64,000 nucleotides of DNA from Flavobacterium cerinum (GCF_024496085.1 NZ_CP101751.1:2542001-2606000), one strand, 5' to 3'. Positions 44,181 through 54,014 are shown, numbered from the stretch's first letter. Made by a program: numbers and translations. Notes: generated by a model from the letters alone, not told the origin.

Positions 44181-44927
44181 ATGAAGTTACACTTGAAAAT
44201 TTGGAGACAAAAAAATAAAGATTCACAAGGTACTTTGGTCGATTACCGGCTGGAAGATGTGAACCCACATATGTCATTTCTGGAAATGTTGGATACACTC
44301 AACGAACAACTGGTGCTTTCGGATGAAGAACCCGTAGAATTTGATCATGATTGCCGGGAAGGAATCTGTGGACAATGTGGCGTGATGATAAACGGATTAG
44401 CACATGGTCCGTTAAAAAACACAACAACTTGTCAGTTGCATTTAAGAGAATTTAAAGATGGAGAAACAATCGTTATAGAGCCGTTTCGCTCCAAAGCTTT
44501 CCCGGTTAAAAAAGACCTGAAAGTCGATCGAAGTGCATTTGACAGAATTATTTCGTCCGGCGGATTTGTATCGGTTAATACCGGACAGGCACCGGAGGCA
44601 AACAGTATTCCTATTAACCATGATACAGCCGAATCTGCTTTTGATTCAGCGGCTTGTATCGGATGCGGAGCTTGTGTAGCAACCTGTAAAAACGGAAGTG
44701 CCGCTTTATTTACATCGGCTAAAATCACACATTTAGCAAAACTGCCGCAAGGAAAAGAAGAAAGAGATCATCGGGTGCTTCAAATGGTTCACCAGATGGA
44801 TGCCGAAGATTTTGGTCATTGTTCGAATACGGAAGCCTGTGAAGTAGAATGTCCGCAAAGTATATCGGTACTCAATATTGCGCAAATGAATTATGAGTAC
44901 AATCGCGCCAAAATCCTAAAAAAGTAA
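44181..44927 (+). CDS. sdhB: Succinate dehydrogenase/fumarate reductase iron-sulfur subunit
   Basis: A 248-residue subunit linking flavin to heme. The [2Fe-2S] ligands are in CREGICGQCG with a later Cys in TTTCQLH. The [4Fe-4S] site is CIGCGACVATC, and the [3Fe-4S] region is CSNTEACEVECPQSI. It lies 16 bases after sdhA and closes the cluster at a terminator. Confidence 0.94.
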   Translation: MKLHLKIWRQKNKDSQGTLVDYRLEDVNPHMSFLEMLDTLNEQLVLSDEEPVEFDHDCREGICGQCGVMINGLAHGPLKNTTTCQLHLREFKDGETIVIEPFRSKAFPVKKDLKVDRSAFDRIISSGGFVSVNTGQAPEANSIPINHDTAESAFDSAACIGCGACVATCKNGSAALFTSAKITHLAKLPQGKEERDHRVLQMVHQMDAEDFGHCSNTEACEVECPQSISVLNIAQMNYEYNRAKILKK

Positions 44928-44956
44928 ACACACGAGTTCTATATTTCAAAAAAGGG

Positions 44957-44989
44957 AAAAGATGAAAGTTTCGGCTTTCATCTTTTTTT
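44957..44989 (+). terminator. Terminator after sdhB
   Basis: Stem AAGATGAAAG / CTTTCATCTT with loop TTTCGG and a T run. Confidence 0.88.
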
Positions 44990-45081
44990 ATGGTCATTAT
45001 GGATAACAATATAATTTCAGGGTTTATTTTAACAGTTTAAGTGTTTATAAATTATAAATTTGCAATTCAATAGTTTTTATA

Positions 45082-46575
45082 ATGATAACAACAGCGACGA
45101 AACCAACAACATTAGAAGAATACTTCCAGCAGTTCAGAAAAAACATTATCGGGATTGATCAGGAATTTGAATCCCCTTTCGGAAAACAGAAAATTATTTA
45201 CACCGACTGGACTGCCAGCGGACGTTTGTATCGACCGATTGAAGAAAAGCTGATTAATGATTTTGGTCCGTTTGTTGCCAATACCCATACGGAAACTACG
45301 GTTTCCGGTACTGCTATGACAATGGCTTATCATGAAGCCCGTCATATTATTAAGCACCATGTAAACAGTAATCAGGACGATGTATTGATCGTGGATGGTT
45401 CCGGAATGACAGGTGTTATCAATAAATTCCAGCGAATTTTAGGATTAAAAGTTCCTGAAAATCTACAGAAATACACACAGATACCGGATGAGAAAAAACC
45501 GGTGGTATTTATTTCGCATATGGAGCATCACTCGAATCAGACTTCCTGGTTGGAAACTATTGCAACGGTTGAAGTAATTCCGGCTTGCGAACAGGGATTA
45601 ATCTGTTTGGATAGCTTCCGTTCGTTGTTAGAAGAATATAAAGACAGAACCTTGAAAATTGCTTCTGTTACAGCTTGTTCCAATGTAACCGGAATTCGAA
45701 CTCCGTATTATGACATTGCTAAAATGATCCACGAATATAACGGTGTTTGTTTTGTCGATTTTGCCTGTTCTGCACCTTATGTAAAAATTGATATGCATCC
45801 GGCGGATAATCCGGAAGGCTATCTGGATGCCGTTTTTATGTCACCACATAAATTTTTAGGAGGCCCCGGAACTTCAGGTGTTTTGGTTTTTAATAAAAAA
45901 TTATATAAAAATATGATTCCGGATTGTCCGGGTGGTGGTACTGTTAGCTGGACTAATCCATGGGGTGAACACAAATATCTGGACAATATCGAAGAACGTG
46001 AAGATGGCGGAACACCCGGTTTTCTTCAGGTGATTAAAACGGCTTTAGCAATCAAGCTAAAAGAACAGATGGGGATTGATAATATCCTGAAAAGAGAACA
46101 TGAAATCATCGAACAGGTTTTTGCCCGTTTAAAAAACATACCGAATATTAACATTCTGGCCGGGCAGCATGAAGATCGTTTAGGTGTTGTTTCTTTTTAT
46201 ATTGACGATTTGCATTTTAACTTAGGCGTAAAAATATTAAACGATAAGTTTGGTATTCAAACACGAGGCGGTTGCAGTTGTGCCGGAACATACGGACATT
46301 ATCTGTTACATGTAGATCAGGAAACGTCACATTATCTGACCGATAAAATTACTTCCGGTGATCTGATTGAAAAACCGGGATGGATCAGAATGTCAATTCA
46401 CCCGACGACCACAACCGATGAGGTAGAATATGTATGCAATAGTATTCAGGCACTGGCCGAAAATCATAAGGAGTGGAGTAAAGATTATGAGTATAACAAA
46501 ACATCAAATGAGTTTATTCATAAACAAGCACAACATTCCGAAAAGGAAATGGTAAAAAGCTGGTTCCGATTATAA
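45082..46575 (+). CDS. Class V aminotransferase-fold PLP enzyme (cysteine desulfurase-like)
   Basis: A 497-residue PLP enzyme. The PLP lysine lies in MSPHKFLGGPGTSGVLVF, the His/Asp region in FVDFACSAPYVKIDMHP. The late Cys-containing loop TRGGCSCAGTYGH is reminiscent of cysteine desulfurases. It is longer than IscS/SufS (about 400), with an extended C-terminus. No Fe-S assembly genes are adjacent, so the substrate is open. Confidence 0.82.
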   Translation: MITTATKPTTLEEYFQQFRKNIIGIDQEFESPFGKQKIIYTDWTASGRLYRPIEEKLINDFGPFVANTHTETTVSGTAMTMAYHEARHIIKHHVNSNQDDVLIVDGSGMTGVINKFQRILGLKVPENLQKYTQIPDEKKPVVFISHMEHHSNQTSWLETIATVEVIPACEQGLICLDSFRSLLEEYKDRTLKIASVTACSNVTGIRTPYYDIAKMIHEYNGVCFVDFACSAPYVKIDMHPADNPEGYLDAVFMSPHKFLGGPGTSGVLVFNKKLYKNMIPDCPGGGTVSWTNPWGEHKYLDNIEEREDGGTPGFLQVIKTALAIKLKEQMGIDNILKREHEIIEQVFARLKNIPNINILAGQHEDRLGVVSFYIDDLHFNLGVKILNDKFGIQTRGGCSCAGTYGHYLLHVDQETSHYLTDKITSGDLIEKPGWIRMSIHPTTTTDEVEYVCNSIQALAENHKEWSKDYEYNKTSNEFIHKQAQHSEKEMVKSWFRL

Positions 46576-46581
46576 AAAAAT

Positions 46582-46609
46582 AAAGCCCTGATTAATTCAG
46601 GGCTTTTTT
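46582..46609. terminator. Bidirectional terminator
   Basis: Stem AAAGCCCTGA/TCAGGGCTTT with loop TTAAT, between the convergent aminotransferase and acyltransferase genes. Confidence 0.88.
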
Positions 46610-47503
46610 AATTCTTGGTGATCGTTCCGATTGTTTGTCGCGGTGTTTCCAACGCTTGTGCGTCCAAAGATAAAACTCGGGAGCTTCATAGATTTGTTCT
46701 TCAACCATTCTTAAATAGGTTGAAGTGATTTCATAATTAGGTATTTCTTTTGGATTTTCGGCTAAAGGAACAAAAGTAGCCTGATAATGGCCTCGTTTAA
46801 CCTTTTGTACTTTTACAAAGACTAATGACAGATCAAGTTTTTTGGCTAACATTTCCGCTCCGGTAAATACAGGGACATTAATGCCCATAAAAGTGTCAAA
46901 ATAATTAGTGCGGTGTAGCTGCGGTGATTGATCACTGGCAAATCCGTAAAATCCTTTTTTATTTTCGATTTCGTTACGTCGGATAACATCAACTGTTTCT
47001 TTTGCCTCAATTAGTGTAGATTTAAAACGGGAACGAATATCGCGAATCAGTTTGTCAAAGTATTTGTTCTGAATCTTTTTATAAACAGCATATGTACCAA
47101 AATCAATGTATTTTTCTATAATAATTAACCACTCCCAACTAGCATAATGCGCACACATCATAATGATACTTTTGTTTTTACGTTCCATTTCTTTCACGAG
47201 CTCTATATTGGTAAAAACAAAACGTTTTTTCATTTCAGCCTCCGATATCGTCATGGTTTTCACCATTTCAAGGAACATATCGCACATATGCTGGAAAAAT
47301 TTCTTCTCAATACGGCGACGTTCCGCTACCGATAAATGAGGTAGTGTATCGGCTAAATTGTCTCGTACCGTTTTTTTTCGGTAACCAATAACATGATATA
47401 CGATAAAATAAACACAATCGGAGAGTAAATAAAAAACAGGAAAAGGAAGTATAGAAACACACCATAAAAACGGGTATGCTATTATATAGAGTATAAACTG
47501 CAT
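46592..47503 (-). CDS. Lipid A biosynthesis-type lysophospholipid acyltransferase
   Basis: A 303-residue protein of the LpxL/HtrB family: an N-terminal membrane segment (FILYIIAYPFLWCVSILPF), then the catalytic H-x4-E motif in CAHYASWEW and the FASDQSPQ segment. The family adds acyl chains to lipid A or related lipids at the inner membrane. The 3' end overlaps the terminator stem. Confidence 0.88.
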   Translation of the reverse strand: MQFILYIIAYPFLWCVSILPFPVFYLLSDCVYFIVYHVIGYRKKTVRDNLADTLPHLSVAERRRIEKKFFQHMCDMFLEMVKTMTISEAEMKKRFVFTNIELVKEMERKNKSIIMMCAHYASWEWLIIIEKYIDFGTYAVYKKIQNKYFDKLIRDIRSRFKSTLIEAKETVDVIRRNEIENKKGFYGFASDQSPQLHRTNYFDTFMGINVPVFTGAEMLAKKLDLSLVFVKVQKVKRGHYQATFVPLAENPKEIPNYEITSTYLRMVEEQIYEAPEFYLWTHKRWKHRDKQSERSPRIKKALN

Positions 47504-47613
47504 TTTAAATTATTTTTTACAAATATACCTTTTAAAAATATTTTTACCATTCCAAATTAACATTAACTAAACAAACAATGTGTATTTTTACACAAAGAAA
47601 ATATTGAAAGAGA

Positions 47614-48252
47614 ATGAATCCGGTATTGTTATTGGTTATTGCGATAAACGTGTTTGTAAGTTTAAAAGGATGGAAAGATCCTTCGTTTTTTAGAAAATAT
47701 GAATTTCATATCGGAAGTATCCGTGCAGGAGAACAAATCCGAATGGTGACCTCCTCTTTTTTACATGCCGATATTGGTCACCTGGTTTTTAATATGATCA
47801 CACTATACTTTTTCGGAGATGTGGTGCTTAATTATCTGGGAGAGTTGTCCTTTTTAATTATCTATATCGGAAGTTTGCTTTGCGGAAGCCTCTTAACACT
47901 CTATTTTCATAAAGATGACTATTATTACAGAGCTATAGGTGCATCGGGAGCTGTTACGGGAATATTATATTCGGCTATATTGTTGCGCCCGGATATGACA
48001 TTGGGATTGTATTTTATTATACCGGTTCCGGCTTATCTGTTCGGAATAGGCTATTTGTTGTATTCGATTTACGGGATGAAGGCGAAAAATGATAATATAG
48101 GACACGTGGCACATTTCGGCGGTGCAATTGGAGGGTATATGATTACCATTGCCAAAGTACCGGATATTATATATACGAATACGGAAATGGTTATATTGTT
48201 GACGATACCGATTATTATTCTGTTTTTTCTGGCCAAAACAGGCAAGTTGTAA
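47614..48252 (+). CDS. Rhomboid-family intramembrane serine protease
   Basis: A 212-residue protein with about six membrane helices. The catalytic serine is Ser111 in GASGAVTG, and the partner is His167 in HVAHFGGAIGG. The HADIGHLVFNM segment is the conserved helix-2 region. Substrate unknown. It is divergent from the acyltransferase gene. Confidence 0.9.
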   Translation: MNPVLLLVIAINVFVSLKGWKDPSFFRKYEFHIGSIRAGEQIRMVTSSFLHADIGHLVFNMITLYFFGDVVLNYLGELSFLIIYIGSLLCGSLLTLYFHKDDYYYRAIGASGAVTGILYSAILLRPDMTLGLYFIIPVPAYLFGIGYLLYSIYGMKAKNDNIGHVAHFGGAIGGYMITIAKVPDIIYTNTEMVILLTIPIIILFFLAKTGKL

Positions 48253-48301
48253 ACTTTGGCATCAGATTTGATTTATAACGTTTAACTTTAAAAGCACAAA
48301 A

Positions 48302-48988
48302 ATGAAAAAATTAGTATTATTCGCAGTAGCCTTATTTATGGTAACCGTTTCAAAAGCACAGGATATGAAAACACAACCACAGATAATTGTTTCCGGAGAA
48401 GGAAAAATTAAAGTAACCCCGGATTATGTAATCATCAATGTTGGAGTTGAAAATACAGGCGAACAAGCCGCTGATGTTAAAAAGAAAAACGATATCGCAA
48501 TTGATGCGGTTATCAAATACCTGAAAAAATCAAAATTGCCGGAATCGGATTATCAGACGAAACAAGTACAGTTAAACAAAACTTACGATTACGACAAGAA
48601 AAAACATTATTTTGTAGCCAACCAAACCATCTCTATTACGTTAAAAGACCTGTCTAAATACGATACAATGATGTTAGGATTAGTTGATTCCGGAATTAAT
48701 GTAATCAACGGAGTAGATTTCAGATCGACTAAAGTAGCTGAATATGAATCACAGGCAAGAGTAAAAGCGGTTCAAAATGCTAAAGCCAAAGCTCAGGATT
48801 ATGCAGGTGCTTTAAACCAAAAAATGGGGAAAGCGATTTTAGTAACGGATAACTCATCTACTTATTACCCAAGACCGTATATGACAGCAATGAAAATGTC
48901 GGCTGATACGGAAATGTCCAGAGAAACATTAGCAATTGGTGAGATCGAGGTAACGGCTAACGTTACGATTAACTACTCACTTGACTAA
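48302..48988 (+). CDS. SIMPL domain protein (DUF541), exported
   Basis: A 228-residue protein with a signal peptide ending SKAQ. The SIMPL core starts IIVSGEGKIKVTPDYVIINVGVENTG and closes GEIEVTANVTINYSL. Family members form oligomeric periplasmic or surface assemblies; function is poorly known. A terminator follows. Confidence 0.85.
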   Translation: MKKLVLFAVALFMVTVSKAQDMKTQPQIIVSGEGKIKVTPDYVIINVGVENTGEQAADVKKKNDIAIDAVIKYLKKSKLPESDYQTKQVQLNKTYDYDKKKHYFVANQTISITLKDLSKYDTMMLGLVDSGINVINGVDFRSTKVAEYESQARVKAVQNAKAKAQDYAGALNQKMGKAILVTDNSSTYYPRPYMTAMKMSADTEMSRETLAIGEIEVTANVTINYSLD

Positions 48989-49010
48989 AAAATAATCAGT
49001 TATAAATAAG

Positions 49011-49038
49011 AACGGCTTCATTGGAGCCGTTTTTTTTG
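49011..49038 (+). terminator. Terminator after the SIMPL gene
   Basis: Stem AACGGCT/AGCCGTT with a T run of eight. Confidence 0.85.
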
Positions 49039-49163
49039 TTTTAGTATTTCGTTTTTTATGGTAAGATCGACATTGTGAAGACTAATAAAGGGCAAATATG
49101 GATGGTATATTGAAAGTCTATTTAGAATTTGACATTTTTGTAAACTCAAAAAAATAAATTCAA

Positions 49164-49718
49164 GTGGACAGTACTCTCATTTATATGATCGTAATAAATA
49201 TAATATGCAGCGTAATAGCCTCTCTTATTTTTTTGTTTATCATTCTGTTCTTCTTAAAACCATCGATTAATATCTGTCCTTTTATCTGTAAAGGAAAAGT
49301 TGAATTTGATAATGATACGATATATCATAGCTTTAAGATTGTTAATCAATCGTGGTTCTCCGCATTTGATATCAAATTAGAATTATATGAGTTAAGAAAA
49401 TATCCAATACCGCCAAATGGAGCTATGAATACGCGTTATACATCCATAGCGCTAATATTGAATACGATTTCAAAGATACCGCCATATAGACCCGTATGTA
49501 TGAGAAAAGAAGTAATACAGGCTATCAGGATCAGAACGAGTATCGATATCGAGGAGTTGTTAAAAGATCCGAATGTTTCCGTTCAGTTAGAGGTAAGTTT
49601 AAGACATGGTTTAACCGGACTGACAAAAGTGTTTAAAGTGGACTATTGTGATATTTCGGAAGTCAAAAAAGGAAAATTTACGTACGGCACTAAGTTTGAC
49701 TATATAAAGTGTAAATAA
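49164..49718 (+). CDS. Hypothetical single-pass membrane protein
   Basis: A 184-residue protein with one long hydrophobic segment (about 5-32) and a soluble tail with beta-like stretches (VEFDNDTIYHSFKIVNQSWF, VSVQLEVSLRHGLTGLTKVF). I do not recognise a family. The gene is AT-rich with ordinary codon use for the window, and no Bacteroidota promoter stands out. Start codon chosen as the first ATG. Confidence 0.6.
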   Translation: MDSTLIYMIVINIICSVIASLIFLFIILFFLKPSINICPFICKGKVEFDNDTIYHSFKIVNQSWFSAFDIKLELYELRKYPIPPNGAMNTRYTSIALILNTISKIPPYRPVCMRKEVIQAIRIRTSIDIEELLKDPNVSVQLEVSLRHGLTGLTKVFKVDYCDISEVKKGKFTYGTKFDYIKCK

Positions 49719-49827
49719 TTTAAAAAATAGGGTTATTTTTATATAAAAACAGATATTATGAGTTATAGCGATATTGATTTAGGATAATTGAAGGGTAGTA
49801 GATTATTCTTGTATTGTAAAATAGACG

Positions 49828-49849
49828 GCCTCATTATTGAGGCTTTTTT
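49828..49849 (+). terminator. Terminator before guaA
   Basis: Stem GCCTCA/TGAGGC with loop TTAT and six T, within the 289-base gap 49719-50007. Apart from this and the guaA promoter, nothing else is clear in the gap. Confidence 0.75.
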
Positions 49850-49996
49850 ATGTTTTTTAATTTGTTTTTTGGATGTGTAGTGTCTGGTTTAAGGATGAAA
49901 TGACTTCTATCGGATAAAAATGTTGCGGTAAACATTTGAAAACTATTTCTTTACGTTTTTTCAATCGTTTAAATTTTTCAATTTTCAAGAATTGTC

Positions 49997-50004
49997 TATT
50001 TTTG
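49997..50004 (+). promoter_or_regulatory. guaA -7 element adjacent to the start codon
   Basis: TATTTTTG matches TAnnTTTG and ends only 3 bases before the ATG at 50008. A transcript starting 4-7 bases downstream of this element would have essentially no 5' leader. No clear -33 element is present. Confidence 0.5.
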
Positions 50005-50007
50005 CAC

Positions 50008-51537
50008 ATGCAACACAACGTACTTATTTTAGATTTCGGGTCGCAATACACACAGCTTATTGCGAGAAGAGTTCGCGAATTAAATATTTTCTGCGAAATT
50101 TTTCCTTACAATCACATTCCAGGTGATTTATCAAGTTATAAAGCGGTTATCCTTTCCGGTAGCCCATTTTCCGTAAGATCAGAAGATGCTCCTCATCCTG
50201 ATTTATCACAAATCAGAGGTAAAATGCCGTTATTGGCCGTATGTTACGGTGCGCAATATCTGGCTCATTTTAGTGGTGGAGAAGTAGCACCTTCCAATAT
50301 TCGGGAATATGGTCGCGCGAATTTGTCATTTGTAAAAGACGACGAACTGTTCTTTGACGAAGTGGCATTAAATAGCCAGGTTTGGATGAGCCATAGTGAT
50401 ACAATTAAACAAATGCCTACTAACGGTATACGTCTGGCAAGTACAAAAGATGTAGAAAATGCGGCGTATCGTATTGAAGGTGAAACAACATATGCCATTC
50501 AGTTTCACCCTGAAGTATACCATTCGACTGACGGAAAACAGATGTTGGAAAACTTCCTGGTAAAAATTGCCGAAGTACCGCAAACTTTTACACCTAAAGC
50601 TTTTGTGGAAGAAATTGTAGAAGAAATGCAACAGAAAATCAAAGGTGACAAGGTTGTTTTAGGACTTTCTGGCGGTGTCGATTCTACTGTGGCAGCCGTA
50701 TTACTGAATAAAGCAATCGGTGAAAATTTATACTGTATCTTCGTGAACAACGGACTTTTACGTAAAAACGAATTCGAAAATGTATTAGAACAATACAAAG
50801 GAATGGGATTAAATGTAAAAGGAGTGGACGCATCGGCACGTTTTTTGAATGAATTAGCAGGAATTGAAGATCCGGAGTTAAAAAGAAAAACGATCGGACG
50901 CGTGTTCATTGAAGTATTTGATGATGAAGCTCATCTGATTGAAGATGTAAAATGGTTGGCACAAGGAACAATTTACCCGGATGTAATCGAATCCGTATCG
51001 GTAAAAGGACCGTCTGCTACTATTAAGTCACACCATAACGTAGGTGGATTACCGGATTATATGAAACTGCAAATCGTAGAACCGCTACGAATGTTGTTTA
51101 AAGATGAAGTAAGACGCGTAGGAGCTACTTTAGGAATCAGTCCAGATTTATTAGGAAGACATCCGTTCCCGGGACCTGGTTTATCAATCCGTATCTTAGG
51201 TGATATCACACCTGAAAAAGTACAGATTCTACAAGATGTGGATGCCATCTTTATCGAAGGATTAAAAGCACACGGATTGTATGATAAAGTATGGCAAGCG
51301 GGAGCAATCCTTCTTCCGGTAAACAGTGTAGGTGTTATGGGAGATGAGCGTACCTATGAAAAAGTGGTCGCATTACGTGCGGTAGAATCAACCGATGGAA
51401 TGACAGCTGACTGGGTGCATTTACCATATGACTTCCTGATGAAAATATCGAACGAAATTATCAATAAAGTGAAAGGGGTGAACCGGGTTGTTTATGATAT
51501 CAGCTCCAAACCGCCGGCCACAATTGAGTGGGAATAA
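50008..51537 (+). CDS. guaA: GMP synthase (glutamine-hydrolysing)
   Basis: Converts XMP to GMP with glutamine. The 509 residues have a class I amidotransferase domain (nucleophile Cys in [23 protein letters not shown]) and an ATP pyrophosphatase domain with LSGGVDST, followed by the dimerisation part with [13 protein letters not shown] and the usual end PATIEWE. The frame is open 24 codons upstream, but this start fits family length and the -7 element. Confidence 0.96.
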   Translation: MQHNVLILDFGSQYTQLIARRVRELNIFCEIFPYNHIPGDLSSYKAVILSGSPFSVRSEDAPHPDLSQIRGKMPLLAVCYGAQYLAHFSGGEVAPSNIREYGRANLSFVKDDELFFDEVALNSQVWMSHSDTIKQMPTNGIRLASTKDVENAAYRIEGETTYAIQFHPEVYHSTDGKQMLENFLVKIAEVPQTFTPKAFVEEIVEEMQQKIKGDKVVLGLSGGVDSTVAAVLLNKAIGENLYCIFVNNGLLRKNEFENVLEQYKGMGLNVKGVDASARFLNELAGIEDPELKRKTIGRVFIEVFDDEAHLIEDVKWLAQGTIYPDVIESVSVKGPSATIKSHHNVGGLPDYMKLQIVEPLRMLFKDEVRRVGATLGISPDLLGRHPFPGPGLSIRILGDITPEKVQILQDVDAIFIEGLKAHGLYDKVWQAGAILLPVNSVGVMGDERTYEKVVALRAVESTDGMTADWVHLPYDFLMKISNEIINKVKGVNRVVYDISSKPPATIEWE

Positions 51538-51554
51538 AAAGAAAAGTAAATTCT

Positions 51555-51596
51555 GAATAAGTCGTTATAAAATTCTAACTTTATAACGACTTATTC
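51555..51596. repeat. Perfect 17-bp inverted repeat downstream of guaA
   Basis: Arms 51555-51571 and 51580-51596 are exact complements with an 8-base loop, sited between the guaA stop and the LysM gene start. No T tract follows on either strand, so it is not a standard terminator. It might be a terminator variant, an mRNA-stabilising hairpin, or a protein site. Confidence 0.8.
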
Positions 51597-51612
51597 GCGT
51601 AAAAAAAGTAGT

Positions 51613-53613
51613 ATGAAACATTTTGTAACTGTTGTAATTTCAGGGTTATTCCTGTCGAATGTCGCGTTTGCGCAAACCAAAAATTACATCGAACATAAGG
51701 TAGAAAAAGGAGAAACGGTAGTTCAGATTGCCAAAAAATACAGTGTAACTCCTTATGATATTTATCGGATGAACCCCGATTCGCAAAACGGATTAAAGGA
51801 AAATACGAAAATATTGGTGCCGACAAGTTCCGGTAAAATAGTTTCAACAAAGACGGAGGATAAAAAAGCACCGGTGAAAGAAGCTTTAAAAGAAAAAGTG
51901 AAAGAAGCGGTGGCTTACAAAACGATTTCGCATACGGTTGAAGCTAAAGAAGGTGTATACGGTATCGCAAAAAAATACGGTACCACCATTGAAGCGATTT
52001 ATAAAAGTAATCCGACTGTAGAAAAAGAAGGATTAAAAATCGGACAAGTTTTAACTATTAATGTGCCGAAAACCGAAAAAGAGCCGGTAAAAAATAGTGT
52101 TCAGGAGGTAAAACAATCACTTGCAGCAACTACCGGTAAAACACTGTATCATATAGTAGAACCTAAGGAAACGAAGTTTGGTATTGCTAAAAAATATGGT
52201 TTGTCGGTTCAGGAATTGGAAGATCTAAACCCGGCAATCAAAGAAAATCTGGAAATCGGATATAATCTTCGGTTAAGTAAAAATGTTCCGGCGGTACAAA
52301 AGACTGTAGAAAAGGAAATTGAAAAAGTAGCCGAGAATAATAAATACATATCCTACGAGGTTAAGCCGAAAGAAACGATGTATCGTTTAACAAAATCTTC
52401 CGGTTTGTCACAAGAACAGTTAATCGTATTGAATCCGGAGTTAAAAGAAGGTGTTAAAGCCGGTATGGTATTGAAATTACCGAATACCTCACGTTTTGAT
52501 GATGTAAAAGGAAACAAGACTTCCGTTGATATTCTGAAAACAATCAAAAAAGAAGGTGAAAAAGAACTGGTGTTATTCATGCCTTTTAATCTGGATCGTA
52601 TAGCATCTGATTCCATTCGTTCAACACAAGAAAGACTACGTTCGGATAAATTCCTGAATATGACACTGGATTTTTATGCCGGTGCTTTAATGGCAATCGA
52701 TTCGGCTCGTGCATTGGGATTACCGGTTAAAGTCAGAATTTTTGATTCTAAGGAAACTAAAAATAATTCAGCTGTAGCAGCTATTATTGATAAAAATAAT
52801 TTTTCGAATACGGATGCTGTAATCGGGCCGTTTTTTCAGTCGAATGTAGAAAATACAGCCAATCTGTTAAGTCAGTATAATACACCGGTTATTTCGCCTT
52901 TGTCAAACGAAAAAGGAAAACCGTATTCAAACTTGTTTCAGTCGATGCCGAATTCAGACGATGTGAAACGAAAAATGTTCGACTACATGCAGTCTAAAAA
53001 CGGAAATATTATTGCTATTGTAGATCCTAAAAAAGGATCATCAAGACAATATTTAAAAGAGAATTACCCGTCTGTAAAACTGGCTGAACTGAATGAAAAA
53101 GGATCGGTTACATTGGAAAACATCAAAAGTCTGATGGAAGCAGATAAAGTTAATTTTGTGATTCTGGAGACTGAAAGTAAAACGTTGGTGTTAAATTCAC
53201 TGAATATTCTGGTTAGTGCATTATCGCAATTCCAGGTACAATTGGTAACATTGGAAAAAAATGAAACACTTGATTTTGAAGAAATACCGTTAAGTCGTTT
53301 AACCAAACTGAAATTGTTGTATCCGTCTGTTACAAAAGATAACGAAACACCGGAAGCCTTGGTTTTTGCTACTACTTTTAAAAAGAAAAACAATATTTTC
53401 CCGAACCGTTTTGCAACCCGCGGATTTGATGTAACATTTGATGTAATCGTTCGTATGTTCCAGGAAAACGGATTCAAAGAATCAATTACAGAAACAGCAT
53501 CTGAACAGGTGGAAAATAAATTTGATTATGTCGGTTTAGGTGGCGGATATTACAACACAGGTGTGTATATCATGAATTACAACGATGATTTAACCGTAAA
53601 AGAAGCAAAATAA
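51613..53613 (+). CDS. LysM-repeat protein with periplasmic-binding-protein-like domain
   Basis: A 666-residue exported protein: signal peptide ending AFAQ, then four LysM repeats (about 22-65, 100-150, 175-220, 245-290; for example IEHKVEKGETVVQIAKKYSV) separated by Lys/Glu/Val-rich linkers. From about 310 a type I periplasmic-binding-like domain follows (LVLFMPFNLDRIAS, AVIGPFFQSNVENTANLLSQ). LysM should bind peptidoglycan; the second part may sense a ligand or act in wall assembly. The stop overlaps the osmC-like gene by one base. Confidence 0.85.
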   Translation: MKHFVTVVISGLFLSNVAFAQTKNYIEHKVEKGETVVQIAKKYSVTPYDIYRMNPDSQNGLKENTKILVPTSSGKIVSTKTEDKKAPVKEALKEKVKEAVAYKTISHTVEAKEGVYGIAKKYGTTIEAIYKSNPTVEKEGLKIGQVLTINVPKTEKEPVKNSVQEVKQSLAATTGKTLYHIVEPKETKFGIAKKYGLSVQELEDLNPAIKENLEIGYNLRLSKNVPAVQKTVEKEIEKVAENNKYISYEVKPKETMYRLTKSSGLSQEQLIVLNPELKEGVKAGMVLKLPNTSRFDDVKGNKTSVDILKTIKKEGEKELVLFMPFNLDRIASDSIRSTQERLRSDKFLNMTLDFYAGALMAIDSARALGLPVKVRIFDSKETKNNSAVAAIIDKNNFSNTDAVIGPFFQSNVENTANLLSQYNTPVISPLSNEKGKPYSNLFQSMPNSDDVKRKMFDYMQSKNGNIIAIVDPKKGSSRQYLKENYPSVKLAELNEKGSVTLENIKSLMEADKVNFVILETESKTLVLNSLNILVSALSQFQVQLVTLEKNETLDFEEIPLSRLTKLKLLYPSVTKDNETPEALVFATTFKKKNNIFPNRFATRGFDVTFDVIVRMFQENGFKESITETASEQVENKFDYVGLGGGYYNTGVYIMNYNDDLTVKEAK

Positions 53614-54014
53614 TGACATCCAAAGTAACGTATTTAGGCGATTTAAGAACATAATCAGTTCATTTACAGTCCGGTAGCGAGATTATTTCAGATGCACCGG
53701 TAGATAATAACGGAAAAGGAGAAGCATTTTCACCAACCGATACCGTAGCGAATGCTTTAGCCAGTTGTATGTTTACCGTAATGGGAATAAAAGCCCGTTC
53801 GATGGACGTTGATTTTTCTGGAGCAACAGCAGAAGTGACCAAAATCATGCAGGCTGAACCGCGAAAAATTGCTGAAATTCATGTGATTTTTAATATGAAT
53901 ATTGAAGCAGACGATAAAACCAAAACTATTTTAGAAAGAACAGCGTTAACCTGTCCGGTTTATCTGAGTTTAAATCCGGATATTAAAAAAGAAATTACTT
54001 TTAACTGGAAGTAA
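53613..54014 (+). pseudogene. OsmC/Ohr-family gene interrupted by an in-frame stop
   Basis: The frame from ATG 53613 reads MTSKVTYLGDLRT, then TAA (53652-53654), then continues SVHLQSGSEIISDAP in the same frame to 54014. The full 133-residue product is a normal OsmC protein with peroxidatic Cys52 (ASCMF) and Cys114 (LTCPVYL). The next ATG (53769, codon 53) would start just after Cys52 and give a useless fragment. No frameshift is needed, only one changed codon. It may be a real nonsense mutation or a sequence error. Confidence 0.85.
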
